The notes: a model not told the origin generated them from the sequence alone. A stretch of DNA of 64,000 bases from Bdellovibrionales bacterium (GCA_019637855.1 JAHBUX010000007.1:62001-126000); one strand, 5' to 3'; shown: positions 18,086 through 25,074, numbered from the stretch's first letter. Numbers and translations: made by a program.

Positions 18086-18525
18086 TGAAATTCTTTATTC
18101 TTTTTATTTCAATTTTATTTAGTTTCGCGGCCTTGGGTGAATCTGGCCTTCGAGCGGAAGTCAAAAAAGTTCGTTATCAGATCTACAAGGAAACATGCGA
18201 GGGCGTAAACTGTAGACGGACTCCGATTAAATCTGGCCAAGTCACAATCAAGCTGGAGGCTGAAAATGAAAATTACAGCTGGGGTATTACGACGGAGAAC
18301 CTTAAAGATCAGAAGATCGAATATAAGCTCATCATTAGTATTTCTGTTGAGAACCAAAAAAAATATCGGCTTCAAAGTTCAATTCTAAGGTCTGAATCGG
18401 GACAAAAGGCAGCTTTCTCGTCAGCTGCCATTGTAATGAGTGGCTATACACCAGGTTTAGAATTGATCTTAGAGCCTTCCGAAGGGGCAGGATCACAAAC
18501 TCGCGCCAGTCTGATTCTCGAGTGA
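18085..18525 (+). CDS. Exported protein, likely immunity to the RHS-Tlde1 toxin
   Basis: The protein has 146 residues with a Sec signal peptide (FFILFISILFSFAALG), so it should be periplasmic. It starts on the last base of the toxin's stop codon (TAATG), the tightest possible coupling. The mature part is predicted mostly beta, with two cysteines (CEGVNC). A toxin that acts on peptidoglycan needs a periplasmic antidote, and this is the only adjacent exported protein, so immunity is the natural reading. I do not recognise it as a known Tldi family; the assignment rests on location and coupling. Confidence 0.65.
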   Translation: MKFFILFISILFSFAALGESGLRAEVKKVRYQIYKETCEGVNCRRTPIKSGQVTIKLEAENENYSWGITTENLKDQKIEYKLIISISVENQKKYRLQSSILRSESGQKAAFSSAAIVMSGYTPGLELILEPSEGAGSQTRASLILE

Positions 18526-18538
18526 TCGTGCCTAATCG

Positions 18539-18620
18539 TGCCAGGAAAATCCGGAAAGCTCGGAAAATTTGGTATAAAACAGGCATCGGGTCTTTGCACT
18601 CCGACAAAAATCGCTGCAAA
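18539..18620 (+). repeat. Element shared with the downstream end of the second RHS locus (copy 1)
   Basis: About 80 bp just after the immunity candidate match the minus strand of 39815-39891. The best block is AAATC[CT]GGAAAGCTCGG followed by AAAATTTGG in both. A second block, GACA[AG]AAATCGCTGCAA, lies about 35 bp further in both copies. Both copies lie downstream of an RHS locus in the same relative orientation. Confidence 0.7.
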
Positions 18621-18667
18621 CACGCGGTCAATGTGGATGAATAAGGACCCGATAGAAAGTTGACCAC

Positions 18668-18937
18668 ATGGCGAGACTGAAAAAGGTTCTGGAGATAGTT
18701 GCCTTGCCCCTGGTACTGGTTGTTGGCCATACCGTAACCACAATGATCCTACTCCTCTTTACCTTGGCCATTGCGATGTATATTGGCTGGCTGGTTGGAT
18801 TGAACGTAGAGGGACCGAGCGGGCCGGTCGTGGCGCTCGACGCTGCAACATTGGTTGCTTTACTATTAGCCCTAAATTCTCGCCGATTTCGTAATGGAGT
18901 AGCGGAGATTTGGAAACAGGTCTCTCGAAATCTGTAG
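18668..18937 (+). CDS. Small membrane protein, possible orphan immunity protein
   Basis: The protein has 89 residues with two hydrophobic segments (about 10-45 and 52-68), a basic N-terminus and a basic C-terminal tail, so it is an inner-membrane protein. No good ribosome site precedes ATG 18668. A terminator-like hairpin directly after the stop supports it as a real gene. Just upstream (18628-18660) is a short stretch that reads like RHS core (W-x-NKDPI), so this may be the immunity gene of a lost RHS tip. That reading is speculative; the protein belongs to no family I recognise. Confidence 0.5.
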   Translation: MARLKKVLEIVALPLVLVVGHTVTTMILLLFTLAIAMYIGWLVGLNVEGPSGPVVALDAATLVALLLALNSRRFRNGVAEIWKQVSRNL

Positions 18938-18961
18938 GGGCCTGCTCCGAGGCCTCTATTT
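18937..18961 (+). terminator. Hairpin after the 89-residue membrane protein gene
   Basis: GGGGCCT and AGGCCTC pair around GCTCCG, starting in the stop codon of the preceding gene, followed by TATTTCT. The T tract is short. Confidence 0.45.
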
Positions 18962-19107
18962 CTGCGCAGGATCGCTGTAGAGCCGTCTTGTATCGAAGAT
19001 GCTGGCGTGACCCATGATCGTCTGTAAGTCGCTCAGGTTGCCGAGGAAATTGATGCCAAACGAATGGCGCAGGTCCATGAGGTTCCAGCTCCGTCGAACG
19101 TTCCAAA
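18956..19107 (-). pseudogene. Tyrosine recombinase, C-terminal remnant
   Basis: On the minus strand a frame ending at TAG (18956-18958) encodes NLMDLRHSFGINFLG, then LSDLQTIMGHASIFDTRRLY. This is the C-terminal box II of tyrosine recombinases: R of LRHSF, the GHAS histidine region, and the final catalytic Tyr. Nothing resembling the N-terminal domain or box I arginine is found upstream, where the frame runs into repeated sequence. It is therefore a remnant of an integrase or invertase. It sits next to the direct and inverted repeats around the ABC gene, which it or a relative may once have rearranged. Confidence 0.78.
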
Positions 19108-19136
19108 CGCTGATGGCTAGTGGCAAACTTCGACAA
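19099..19136 (-). repeat. Inverted repeat arm, partner of 20774-20811
   Basis: Read on the minus strand, TTGTCGAAGTTTGCCACTAG and the next 9 bases match the plus strand at 20774-20802 with 27 of 29 identities, with weaker matching for 9 more. The partner is the 3' end of the ABC gene (codons for VEVRH and stop), so this copy is a displaced, inverted end of an ABC-type gene. Confidence 0.75.
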
Positions 19137-19144
19137 ACCTGTCC

Positions 19145-19241
19145 TGCAATATGTAGTGTCTAAATTGATTGTCACCCGGCAAATGGAATTACATGTAAAC
19201 AAAATCTATTACTTCCGCTGCGGAAAACCGGTGCGTCATAA
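19145..19241 (+). repeat. 97-bp direct repeat, copy 1
   Basis: The segment matches 20827-20923 without gaps at about 90% identity. Both copies contain GTAGTGTCTAAATTGATTG and the palindrome TTCCGCTGCGGAA followed by AACCGGTGCGTCATAA. The two copies bracket the ABC gene, with a repeat unit of 1682 bp. The stretch 19242-19455 between this repeat and the ABC gene holds no gene I can support. Confidence 0.9.
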
Positions 19242-19455
19242 TTCGATCCCATGCAAGCCTTGAGTCGGTGACAACATAGGTTAGTCATCCAGTCCGTTTC
19301 GTAAGATCCTGATCACCTTTGCGCTCCATATTCTCGGACAGATCCATAGCCTTGGACGCCTTCATGCTTTAAAGCGGCTATAGTCAACTTGGCCTGAGCT
19401 CGAATTTGCAATCTCCTGATTCTAACCGAATGGCTGAAACGACCAGGAGCCTCAC

Positions 19456-20793
19456 ATGTTTAAGTCCGTATTTCGCTACGCCGAGCCGGGATTTTTGACC
19501 ACGCAGTTTGTACTGGTGGGCCTTGAGCAAGTGGCCATCGCCGGATCAACATTGGCACTGGCCCTAGCCGGTAAGAATCTTCAATCACCACGAGCATTTC
19601 TGACCTGCCTGATTGCGTTTATGATTCTGAATCAGCTACCTAATTTCATTCTCATCTTTATCCGCCGCTCCGAGACGCGTGGATATGTGAGCATGTATGG
19701 TGGATTCCTTAGAAAACAGATGCTGTCACAAGGCGGTCGCCCGGAAGCTTGGGCAAAGCATTCGCAGCGCGAGAAGTTTTTAACGGCCGTTGGACCTGAA
19801 GCCGATTCCTACATCACTTCGGTCGCCTATAGCTATCTAGATATCTATTCCTATGCACTGTCTATTCTGCTCAATACTCTGGCGCTGAGCCTCGCCATAG
19901 ACGGAGATTTCGTCTTGGTTTTTTCGAGCTCAATGGTTTTGAGCTATCTCGCCTATCACGTTTGCAAACCCGCGATTGAGAAATCAGTCGCTTTCGAACA
20001 AACCGAGAAATTGGGCCTTGCCGCCTACGTGTTGAAAGCCTGGGACAACGTGCTCTTGAACAATCGCTCTGTCCGCGAGCGCTACCGCGCCAATCTCGAA
20101 CAAAAGATCGCACGCACGGGAGATTTGGCTGCCGCCAGCGCCTCATGGTCCTCATCGATGATTTTTCTCGTGGGATTCGTTTCAACCCTTCCCGTCTTAG
20201 CGATCAATCTAATGATCGCTCTTCGCCACCCTGACGACATAGCTCTGCTTGCCGCCATGATGATCACCTTGCCTCGTCAGATCGCCGTGCTATCAAGCTT
20301 CCGCGCACTTTTCACGCAGCTGGCAAACCTTAAGATATTTTCTTTGCGTTTGAACACGGCGATCGGTGGATCTTTACTGGAAGAGCTCGATCTGCAAAGA
20401 CTAATTCAACTTCCGAAACTACACGTAGGCGACCTTTCGGCGGAAAGTCTAAGCGACCTTCTTACTCAATTGCGCTCACGGAAGTCCGGCCGCGTACTGA
20501 TCACGGGTGCCAATGGCGCTGGAAAGTCTTCGTTGCTCTTAACTCTCAACCGATTGATCGAATCATCCTTTTATCTTCCGGCCGCTCCTTCTCTGGAAAT
20601 TGGCGAGGATTTCAGCCAAACCTCCACCGGCCAAAAGGTTCTCACTCACTTGCAGCACATCCGTGATCTCGACGTCGATGTCTTACTATTGGACGAATGG
20701 GACGCCAACCTTGACCCCGATAACAAAGATCGGATTTCAAGAGAGTTGGACAACCTCGCGACAACGCGCTTGATTGTCGAAGTTCGCCACTAA
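19456..20793 (+). CDS. ABC-type transporter-like protein (membrane + ATPase)
   Basis: The protein has 445 residues. The N-terminal ~300 residues hold four to six hydrophobic segments. The ATPase half is short, with a Walker A GANGAGKSS (about 352-360) and Walker B VLLLDEWDANLD (about 409-420). The signature is a degenerate TSTGQ in place of LSGGQ, and the H-loop histidine is the final residue of the protein (VEVRH). It is shorter than a normal half-transporter, mainly because the usual ATPase subdomain between Walker A and signature is reduced. AGGAG sits 6 bases before ATG 19456. It is bracketed by direct repeats and its 3' end is duplicated in inverted form upstream. The substrate is unknown. 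Confidence 0.78.
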   Translation: MFKSVFRYAEPGFLTTQFVLVGLEQVAIAGSTLALALAGKNLQSPRAFLTCLIAFMILNQLPNFILIFIRRSETRGYVSMYGGFLRKQMLSQGGRPEAWAKHSQREKFLTAVGPEADSYITSVAYSYLDIYSYALSILLNTLALSLAIDGDFVLVFSSSMVLSYLAYHVCKPAIEKSVAFEQTEKLGLAAYVLKAWDNVLLNNRSVRERYRANLEQKIARTGDLAAASASWSSSMIFLVGFVSTLPVLAINLMIALRHPDDIALLAAMMITLPRQIAVLSSFRALFTQLANLKIFSLRLNTAIGGSLLEELDLQRLIQLPKLHVGDLSAESLSDLLTQLRSRKSGRVLITGANGAGKSSLLLTLNRLIESSFYLPAAPSLEIGEDFSQTSTGQKVLTHLQHIRDLDVDVLLLDEWDANLDPDNKDRISRELDNLATTRLIVEVRH

Positions 20794-20811
20794 CCATCAG
20801 CGCGGGGAACG
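20774..20811 (+). repeat. Inverted repeat arm, partner of 19099-19136
   Basis: The arm covers the last codons of the ABC gene plus 18 bp. Its inverted match at 19099-19136 lies on the far side of the gene, so the ABC gene is inside a 1.6-kb segment bounded by inverted repeats. Confidence 0.75.
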
Positions 20812-20826
20812 GCGCCCTACCTGCCT

Positions 20827-20923
20827 TGCAATAAGTAGTGTCTAAATTGATTGCCCCCGGGCAACTGGAAGCACATATAAACAAAATCTATTACTTCCGC
20901 TGCGGAAAACCGGTGCGTCATAA
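20827..20923 (+). repeat. 97-bp direct repeat, copy 2
   Basis: This is the second copy of the repeat at 19145-19241, starting 33 bp after the stop of the ABC gene. It includes the same TTCCGCTGCGGAA palindrome. No terminal inverted repeats or attC-type core sites are visible within it. Confidence 0.9.
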
Positions 20924-20979
20924 GGCAGCTTAGCACCTGAGACGAATCGTGGTATGATCAGCCATTCGCAGGGGAATGA

Positions 20980-21336
20980 ATGTCTTCAATCAAAAAATGC
21001 GGCACCATGATGATAGCGGGTACTGTGCTCTCGGTGGCATCCAATCCGATCAAACAACCGGGAATCGAATGCAACGACCTAGCTCCCAACGCCGTCTACG
21101 TGTGGGGCAGTAAGCACGAAGAGCCCTGCGATCAGCCCCTCGACATCGACCCTTCATCTGGCCTGCAAGGCATCGCCAACATGATAAGCGCGTCCTCTGG
21201 ATCATCTTCGTCCGCGACTGTCATCGTTGGGCCCAGGTCCTATAAAATCAATGTCGCCTCACCCGACTCGATACCTGAATATATTGATTACGATGTGCTT
21301 GTCGCCGCGCTAAAAGCCAGAGCCCAGCAAAGCTAA
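20980..21336 (+). CDS. Hypothetical protein
   Basis: The protein has 118 residues and starts at ATG 20980 behind AGGGG. The N-terminus is weakly hydrophobic (CGTMMIAGTVLSVA) and could be a poor signal sequence. Three cysteines (one at the N-terminus, then CNDL and CDQPL) and a Ser-rich stretch (SASSGSSSSA) stand out; the C-terminal part looks like a small mixed alpha/beta domain. I do not recognise the family. It is the last gene before the tRNA-His-derived attachment repeat, so it is outside the integrated element. Confidence 0.6.
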   Translation: MSSIKKCGTMMIAGTVLSVASNPIKQPGIECNDLAPNAVYVWGSKHEEPCDQPLDIDPSSGLQGIANMISASSGSSSSATVIVGPRSYKINVASPDSIPEYIDYDVLVAALKARAQQS

Positions 21337-21407
21337 CACACGATAAAACTGAATTACGGCAATCAGTGGCAAACATCTTTAAACGTCGCCACCAGTGGTG
21401 GGTAAGA

Positions 21408-21426
21408 AAATGGGGCGATCGACGGG
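21408..21426. repeat. Attachment site repeat (tRNA-distal end of the element)
   Basis: AAATGGGGCGATCGACGGG occurs here and again at 30392-30410, where it forms the 3' end of tRNA-His plus flanking bases. A 19-bp identical repeat of a tRNA 3' end at the far end of a region that contains an integrase gene is the classic mark of site-specific integration. Confidence 0.88.
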
Positions 21427-21476
21427 TGAGTCTGTAAAATCGCCCACTTACCCATGCTTTGCACGAGAAGTCTCAC

Positions 21477-22613
21477 CTAAAGACCTATAGGCTTGAGTTC
21501 GTAGACGGTCGCCGTAGCTTCAGGCTCCGGTATTAAGTTAAGACGATCCGTAGCCCCTTCCACATCGACAGCCGCAAAGCGAAGATAGTGTTGAAATGAC
21601 TTTATGCTCGTCCAACCACCGAGTTTCATGGTCTTCGGTATGCCGACCCCACTCTGTAGACAGTGGGTCGCAAAACAAGAACGCATAGCATGAAAATGAA
21701 TCTCGGTAATTCCAATGGACCGGCAGAAGTCGCGTAACACCTTTGCCGCCTCACCGCGCCTCCAAGATGCGATTCTGGGCAATACATATCCGGTACGCTC
21801 AGTCTTCAACTTCAATTCTTTGAGTAAAGTTTCAAGTTGCGGACTAATTGGGACATAACGCCACTCATTTGTCTTCGTGGACTTCACTTTGTCGAGGCGA
21901 GCTGAGTAAGACTTCGAGACCAAAATAAGTCGCCGCTCGAAATCTATGTCAGTCCATTCCAGAGCCCACAACTCACCCGACCGGCAACCCGTGTTGAAGC
22001 CGAGTATCCAGACATAGTAGTATTCGTGTTCGAGCTCACGCGCCTTATTGAGAAGCACAAGAATCTCACTACGATTTAATACAGGCTGCATCTTCGCCTC
22101 CAACTTTGGAAGGCCCACGCCTCGCCCTGGGCTCTCTAAATGAGGAGGCAGCAAGCGCATCAGCCCTGCCCAGTCGAAAACTGCGTTGACTGCTCCGCGC
22201 ACGGATTTCATACGACTTCGCGACAACCCTCTGCTCTCCATCTCGTTAAAAACCTGCTTCATTGATATGGGGCGGAGCTGATCGACGGGAACAGGCATCC
22301 ACGCTTTCGTGTGTTTAAGAAGACTATTGTACCCATCGATTGACGTCGTCGTACTTCTTGGTTCGCCGTTCAAAAGAACATCACGATGCCATTTCCGTAG
22401 AAGGTCTCTCCAGGTAAGACCGTTGCGTTCGCGCTCAAGGCGCTGTCGCAGCACCTCTTTCTTCAGGAGGGTATGTTCCCGTTGAGCTTCTGCGCGTGAG
22501 ACTGCACCTAGGTCACGCTGCATACGGGACGTGGAGTCAGGGGTACGACCTTTGGAAATGCATCGAATAAAAAAACAAGTCTGACCATCTTTGACGTAAG
22601 TTTGAATTGCCAT
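21477..22613 (-). CDS. Tyrosine integrase of the tRNA-His element
   Basis: The protein has 378 residues and belongs to the phage integrase family. An N-terminal SAM-like DNA-binding domain (about 66-160) precedes the catalytic domain, which has R211 (GCRSGELWALEW), H308-x-x-R311 (HAMRSCFATH) and the nucleophile Y343 (SFQHYL). The position usually held by a second histidine or lysine is Gly in LGGWTS. It begins 2 bp after the excisionase gene, whose product would favour excision. The gene ends 50 bp from the attachment repeat, and recombination between that repeat and the tRNA-His 3' end is its expected reaction. Confidence 0.93.
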   Translation of the reverse strand: MAIQTYVKDGQTCFFIRCISKGRTPDSTSRMQRDLGAVSRAEAQREHTLLKKEVLRQRLERERNGLTWRDLLRKWHRDVLLNGEPRSTTTSIDGYNSLLKHTKAWMPVPVDQLRPISMKQVFNEMESRGLSRSRMKSVRGAVNAVFDWAGLMRLLPPHLESPGRGVGLPKLEAKMQPVLNRSEILVLLNKARELEHEYYYVWILGFNTGCRSGELWALEWTDIDFERRLILVSKSYSARLDKVKSTKTNEWRYVPISPQLETLLKELKLKTERTGYVLPRIASWRRGEAAKVLRDFCRSIGITEIHFHAMRSCFATHCLQSGVGIPKTMKLGGWTSIKSFQHYLRFAAVDVEGATDRLNLIPEPEATATVYELKPIGL

Positions 22614-22615
22614 AA

Positions 22616-22840
22616 TTAGGCTCCTTCCGTCTCGATAAGATGGTCGATCTCGTCACGTTTATAACGCCATCTTCCCCCGAACTTTCTCGGAGTAAGCTGG
22701 CCTTTGTAGACCATGTTACGAACGTTATTTGGGCTCGTACCTAAATACGCAGCAACTTGGTCCGTACACATCCAACCTTGAGTTTTCAAAGAGCTTTCCA
22801 ACGTTGTAGGTCTGGGAACGTTTGTTGTCATCCGTTTCAT
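22616..22840 (-). CDS. Excisionase-like helix-turn-helix protein
   Basis: The protein has 74 residues with one winged-helix/MerR-like HTH (CTDQVAAYLGTSPNNVRNMV, then a basic wing GGRWRYKRDEIDHLI). This is the helix-turn-helix type 17 (AlpA/excisionase) pattern: it binds DNA near an attachment site and directs the integrase. It overlaps the nuclease gene upstream by ATGA and is followed by the integrase after 2 bp, so all three are co-translated. It could regulate its own operon as well. Confidence 0.82.
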   Translation of the reverse strand: MKRMTTNVPRPTTLESSLKTQGWMCTDQVAAYLGTSPNNVRNMVYKGQLTPRKFGGRWRYKRDEIDHLIETEGA

Positions 22841-23532
22841 ACTTTTAACCCCTGAGAACAGAAAAGAGTGGGAGAAAGAGCGAATATGCGCGCGAGTTGA
22901 TGATCGCTACCGTGACAGAGAAGAGTGACCAACTGAAAACGGTCCCTCAATCGATCGCGGTCGCGTGAGCAGAGTGGTTTGAATTCTTTAATAACCCGAG
23001 AACGAGTTGGAAAGACCCAATCGTACTCATAGACCTGCGAATCTTTTAAACGCCATACGGAAATGCCAAGAGATTCAAGATACCCCTCTTTATGTATGTC
23101 CTTGCGGGCCTTTGCTGGCCGCAAGTGAGCACCACCATCAATCTCAAACACAATGCCCTTAGTGATGAAACCGCGACCTTCGTTCTTTTTTTGTCCCAGT
23201 CCATCCGTAAAAAAGTCGACACACAAATTGCCGATCCAAACCTGTTCTTGAAGAATCAAACGCCATGTATAGGCGAACTTGCGTTTGAAATCGTGTTCAG
23301 ATGGAGTAACGATCATTTCGGCGGACTGACTACGGGCCAATTCCTTGCAAACTATCTCATAGCTTTCACAAAGATGGCCAAAGTCGCGGATACGACGGCT
23401 AAGTGCTTTCACCAAATTTAGGCGACTATTCTTCTTTGAAATTTTCATTGCAATCGCGAGCTCGTTTGACCTCGATAAAAAACGCGCCCATACCGCCTGC
23501 TCAATCTTAATTTCTCTCTCTAGCTCACTCAT
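22837..23532 (-). CDS. DUF559/PD-(D/E)XK nuclease-like protein coupled to xis and int
   Basis: The protein has about 231 residues. The C-terminal half has the pattern of Vsr/DUF559-type nucleases: a conserved segment from SEHDFKRKFAYTWRL to VDFF, the acidic core IVFEIDGGAHL, then KDIHKEGYLESLGISVWRL. The core D/E and later charged residues fit a metal-dependent nuclease, though I cannot prove activity. The N-terminal ~75 residues are helical and charged. ATG 23532 has GGAAG just upstream; the longer TTG start is less likely. It is translationally coupled to the excisionase and integrase. A nuclease in such an operon could help recombination, attack competing elements, or act in defence; all of this is inference. 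Confidence 0.68.
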   Translation of the reverse strand: MSELEREIKIEQAVWARFLSRSNELAIAMKISKKNSRLNLVKALSRRIRDFGHLCESYEIVCKELARSQSAEMIVTPSEHDFKRKFAYTWRLILQEQVWIGNLCVDFFTDGLGQKKNEGRGFITKGIVFEIDGGAHLRPAKARKDIHKEGYLESLGISVWRLKDSQVYEYDWVFPTRSRVIKEFKPLCSRDRDRLRDRFQLVTLLCHGSDHQLARIFALSPTLFCSQGLKV

Positions 23533-23558
23533 CGTTTCTTCCAATACTTAGAATAAAG

Positions 23559-23605
23559 AAAACCCAGCCGTGGCACTGAAGCCCGGTTAGGAACGACTGG
23601 GTTTT
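23559..23605 (-). terminator. Terminator after the AlpA-like gene
   Basis: AAAACCCAG and CTGGGTTTT form a 9-bp stem around a larger loop; on the minus strand the stem is followed by TTTTCTTTATTC. It lies 40 bp downstream of the AlpA-like gene and just before the nuclease-xis-int operon. Confidence 0.65.
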
Positions 23606-23644
23606 CAAATGTTTATCGTCTTGCTCTAGGAAATTCGTCTCACG

Positions 23645-23848
23645 CTAGGAGCCGGAATTTTTGGCTTCCACTTCGACGAGCCAGCGATCGACCTCTGACT
23701 TTTTGTAGCGGATCATGCGTTCCGAGAGACGTACTGCTTTCGGGCCATCGCCTTTGAGACGCCATGCCTGAAGCGTGCGTTGCTTGATGCCGATGCGGCG
23801 AGCGACCTGACCTTCAGTCATGTACTCAGAATTTTCATTGTCGTTCAT
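23645..23848 (-). CDS. AlpA/MerR-like DNA-binding protein
   Basis: The protein has 67 residues with one helix-turn-helix (MTEGQVARRIGIKQRTLQAW) and a basic wing region (RLSERMIRYKKSEVDRWL), the type 17 HTH seen in AlpA-like activators of mobile elements. A perfect AGGAGG site precedes ATG 23848; the open frame further upstream is not needed. AlpA-type proteins often switch on the integrase operon or excision. Here it is encoded directly upstream of the nuclease-xis-int operon but separated from it by a terminator, so it would act in trans on that operon's promoter. Confidence 0.8.
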   Translation of the reverse strand: MNDNENSEYMTEGQVARRIGIKQRTLQAWRLKGDGPKAVRLSERMIRYKKSEVDRWLVEVEAKNSGS

Positions 23849-23923
23849 GGTGTCCTCCTTACCTTGTTGAACGTCTACATCCAGGATGTAGTTCAATCAG
23901 ATGAGGCAAACTATTTGAGAAAA

Positions 23924-23943
23924 TCCCCCGAGCGCTCGGGGGA
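23924..23943 (-). terminator. 20-bp perfect palindrome terminator
   Basis: TCCCCCGAGCGCTCGGGGGA is a perfect palindrome followed on the minus strand by TTTTCTC. It lies 17 bp after the gene ending at 23960. A second inverted repeat (AAATCCC/GGGATTT) overlaps that gene's end. Confidence 0.7.
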
Positions 23944-23959
23944 CCATTTAAAAATCCCT

Positions 23960-24697
23960 TTAGCGCTTTCGGGATTTCTGTGAGCCGAACATTTCGACTT
24001 TTATGGCCGAGATCTGCTTTTCAATCATGCGATGGGTGCGCGGCCATTCCTCTTCCGCTCCAAATGGCCGAAACACAAGCCTGTCCTTCGATTTCTTATG
24101 AATGATTCGCAGAGGAATGGATTGAAAAGAGGTCGCCTGAAGTTCCTCAAACTTTTCTGGATCGATGACGCCCAAATACACGTCTTGATTCTTTGAAGTA
24201 GGTCGCTTTTTGAATTGGTCGCGAATCACCCGATCGAACACTTCGACTATCCGTGCCTCCATCTGCTTTCGACGGTTAGCCTTGGCCATCGTCTGCGCAG
24301 GTCTCAAAGGCGGGTTCCCTCCATCCTGAATTCGATCACTCAGCCGACTAAAAGCCATGCCGAAAACTGCCGCTTGGGCCGAAGATGTTTCTGGCGCAAG
24401 AATAGTCAGGGCAACTCGGTGCGCGAGCCACAAGTTGATAAACAGAAGACGCTCACTGGCCGCTGCGCCCTTTGGAAACAGATTGAACAACCTATTAAAC
24501 CCTTCGTTCTCGATTTCAAAATCGACGTTGCGAAGTTCAAATTCAACCTGCTTGCTCGACAACCCCGTTTCGGAATCGAGATTGAGATTACGCCACTCGA
24601 AACTGTGTTTCTTCGCAAGATCATCCATGCGAGTCTCATAGGCATGGAGGGACATCTCAATTTTGTCACGATAGTGCGCTTGAATCCGATCCGACAT
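23960..24697 (-). CDS. Hypothetical protein of the integrative element
   Basis: The protein has about 245 residues and starts at ATG 24697 behind GGAGGGG. It is mainly helical, charged and soluble, with no signal peptide or membrane segment. The C-terminal third is rich in basic residues (MAKANRRKQMEARI, later IIHKKSKDRLVFRPFG and KSRKR at the end), which hints at nucleic-acid contact. I do not recognise a family. It is monocistronic, ended by a strong palindromic terminator, and lies between the recombination genes and the restriction-modification part. It might be a replication or partition factor, but nothing seen decides this. Confidence 0.65.
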   Translation of the reverse strand: MSDRIQAHYRDKIEMSLHAYETRMDDLAKKHSFEWRNLNLDSETGLSSKQVEFELRNVDFEIENEGFNRLFNLFPKGAAASERLLFINLWLAHRVALTILAPETSSAQAAVFGMAFSRLSDRIQDGGNPPLRPAQTMAKANRRKQMEARIVEVFDRVIRDQFKKRPTSKNQDVYLGVIDPEKFEELQATSFQSIPLRIIHKKSKDRLVFRPFGAEEEWPRTHRMIEKQISAIKVEMFGSQKSRKR

Positions 24698-24822
24698 TCC
24701 CCCTCCAAGGTCGTCATTTATTATCACTCAACATCAGAAGAGCCAAGCAATGACCTGTCTGCCGCACTAGTAGTCCATTTCGGCCCATTCACAGGGAGTC
24801 AGATGTTGGATAGATTCAGGGG

Positions 24823-25074
24823 ATGCGCAAGCCTCAAAAACCAGCGAAAAGCCGCCCAATAAAGTATGTCGATAAGTTGGATAGAATTCTGATGATGGTC
24901 GCGAAGGCCGCTCTCTTGGACGGCGAATACGAAGTCGCATTCAGCATTCGATCTATCGCAATTGAAAGGTTGGTACACAGATGGGGACAGAAAAACAAAA
25001 CGAAGCCAATCGACAGAACGCGCAACGAAGCACCGGCCCCCGGACCAACGAAGGAAAACGGACTTCATCTTTAA
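24823..25074 (+). CDS. Small hypothetical protein overlapping the next gene
   Basis: The protein has 83 residues and starts at ATG 24823 with AGGGG directly before. The N-terminal 30 residues are basic and the middle is helical (LMMVAKAALLDGEYEVAFSI). The last 31 codons overlap the start of the following gene in another frame. The overlapped gene has a recognisable N-terminus, so this smaller one could be a leader gene coupled to it. I do not know a family, and confidence is limited because of the overlap. Confidence 0.45.
   Translation: MRKPQKPAKSRPIKYVDKLDRILMMVAKAALLDGEYEVAFSIRSIAIERLVHRWGQKNKTKPIDRTRNEAPAPGPTKENGLHL

Noticed and set aside
18759-19202. Minus-strand frame of 147 codons that shares its first 19 residues' pattern with another frame at 20642-20884
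   Set aside because: The likeness comes only from the 97-bp direct repeat lying under both starts. The frame conflicts with the recombinase remnant and the 89-residue gene and has no family signal.
19242-19455. Possible second recombinase or transposase fragment upstream of the ABC gene
   Set aside because: Short minus-strand stretches such as VIRILRNGLDD look protein-like, but frames are broken and I could not tie them to a family.
19145-20923. Possible integron-style gene cassette (single gene between repeats)
   Set aside because: The repeats lack the attC core sites (RYYYAAC and GTTRRRY) and the recombinase remnant shows no integron-integrase insert. A dispersed or inverted repeat explanation fits better.
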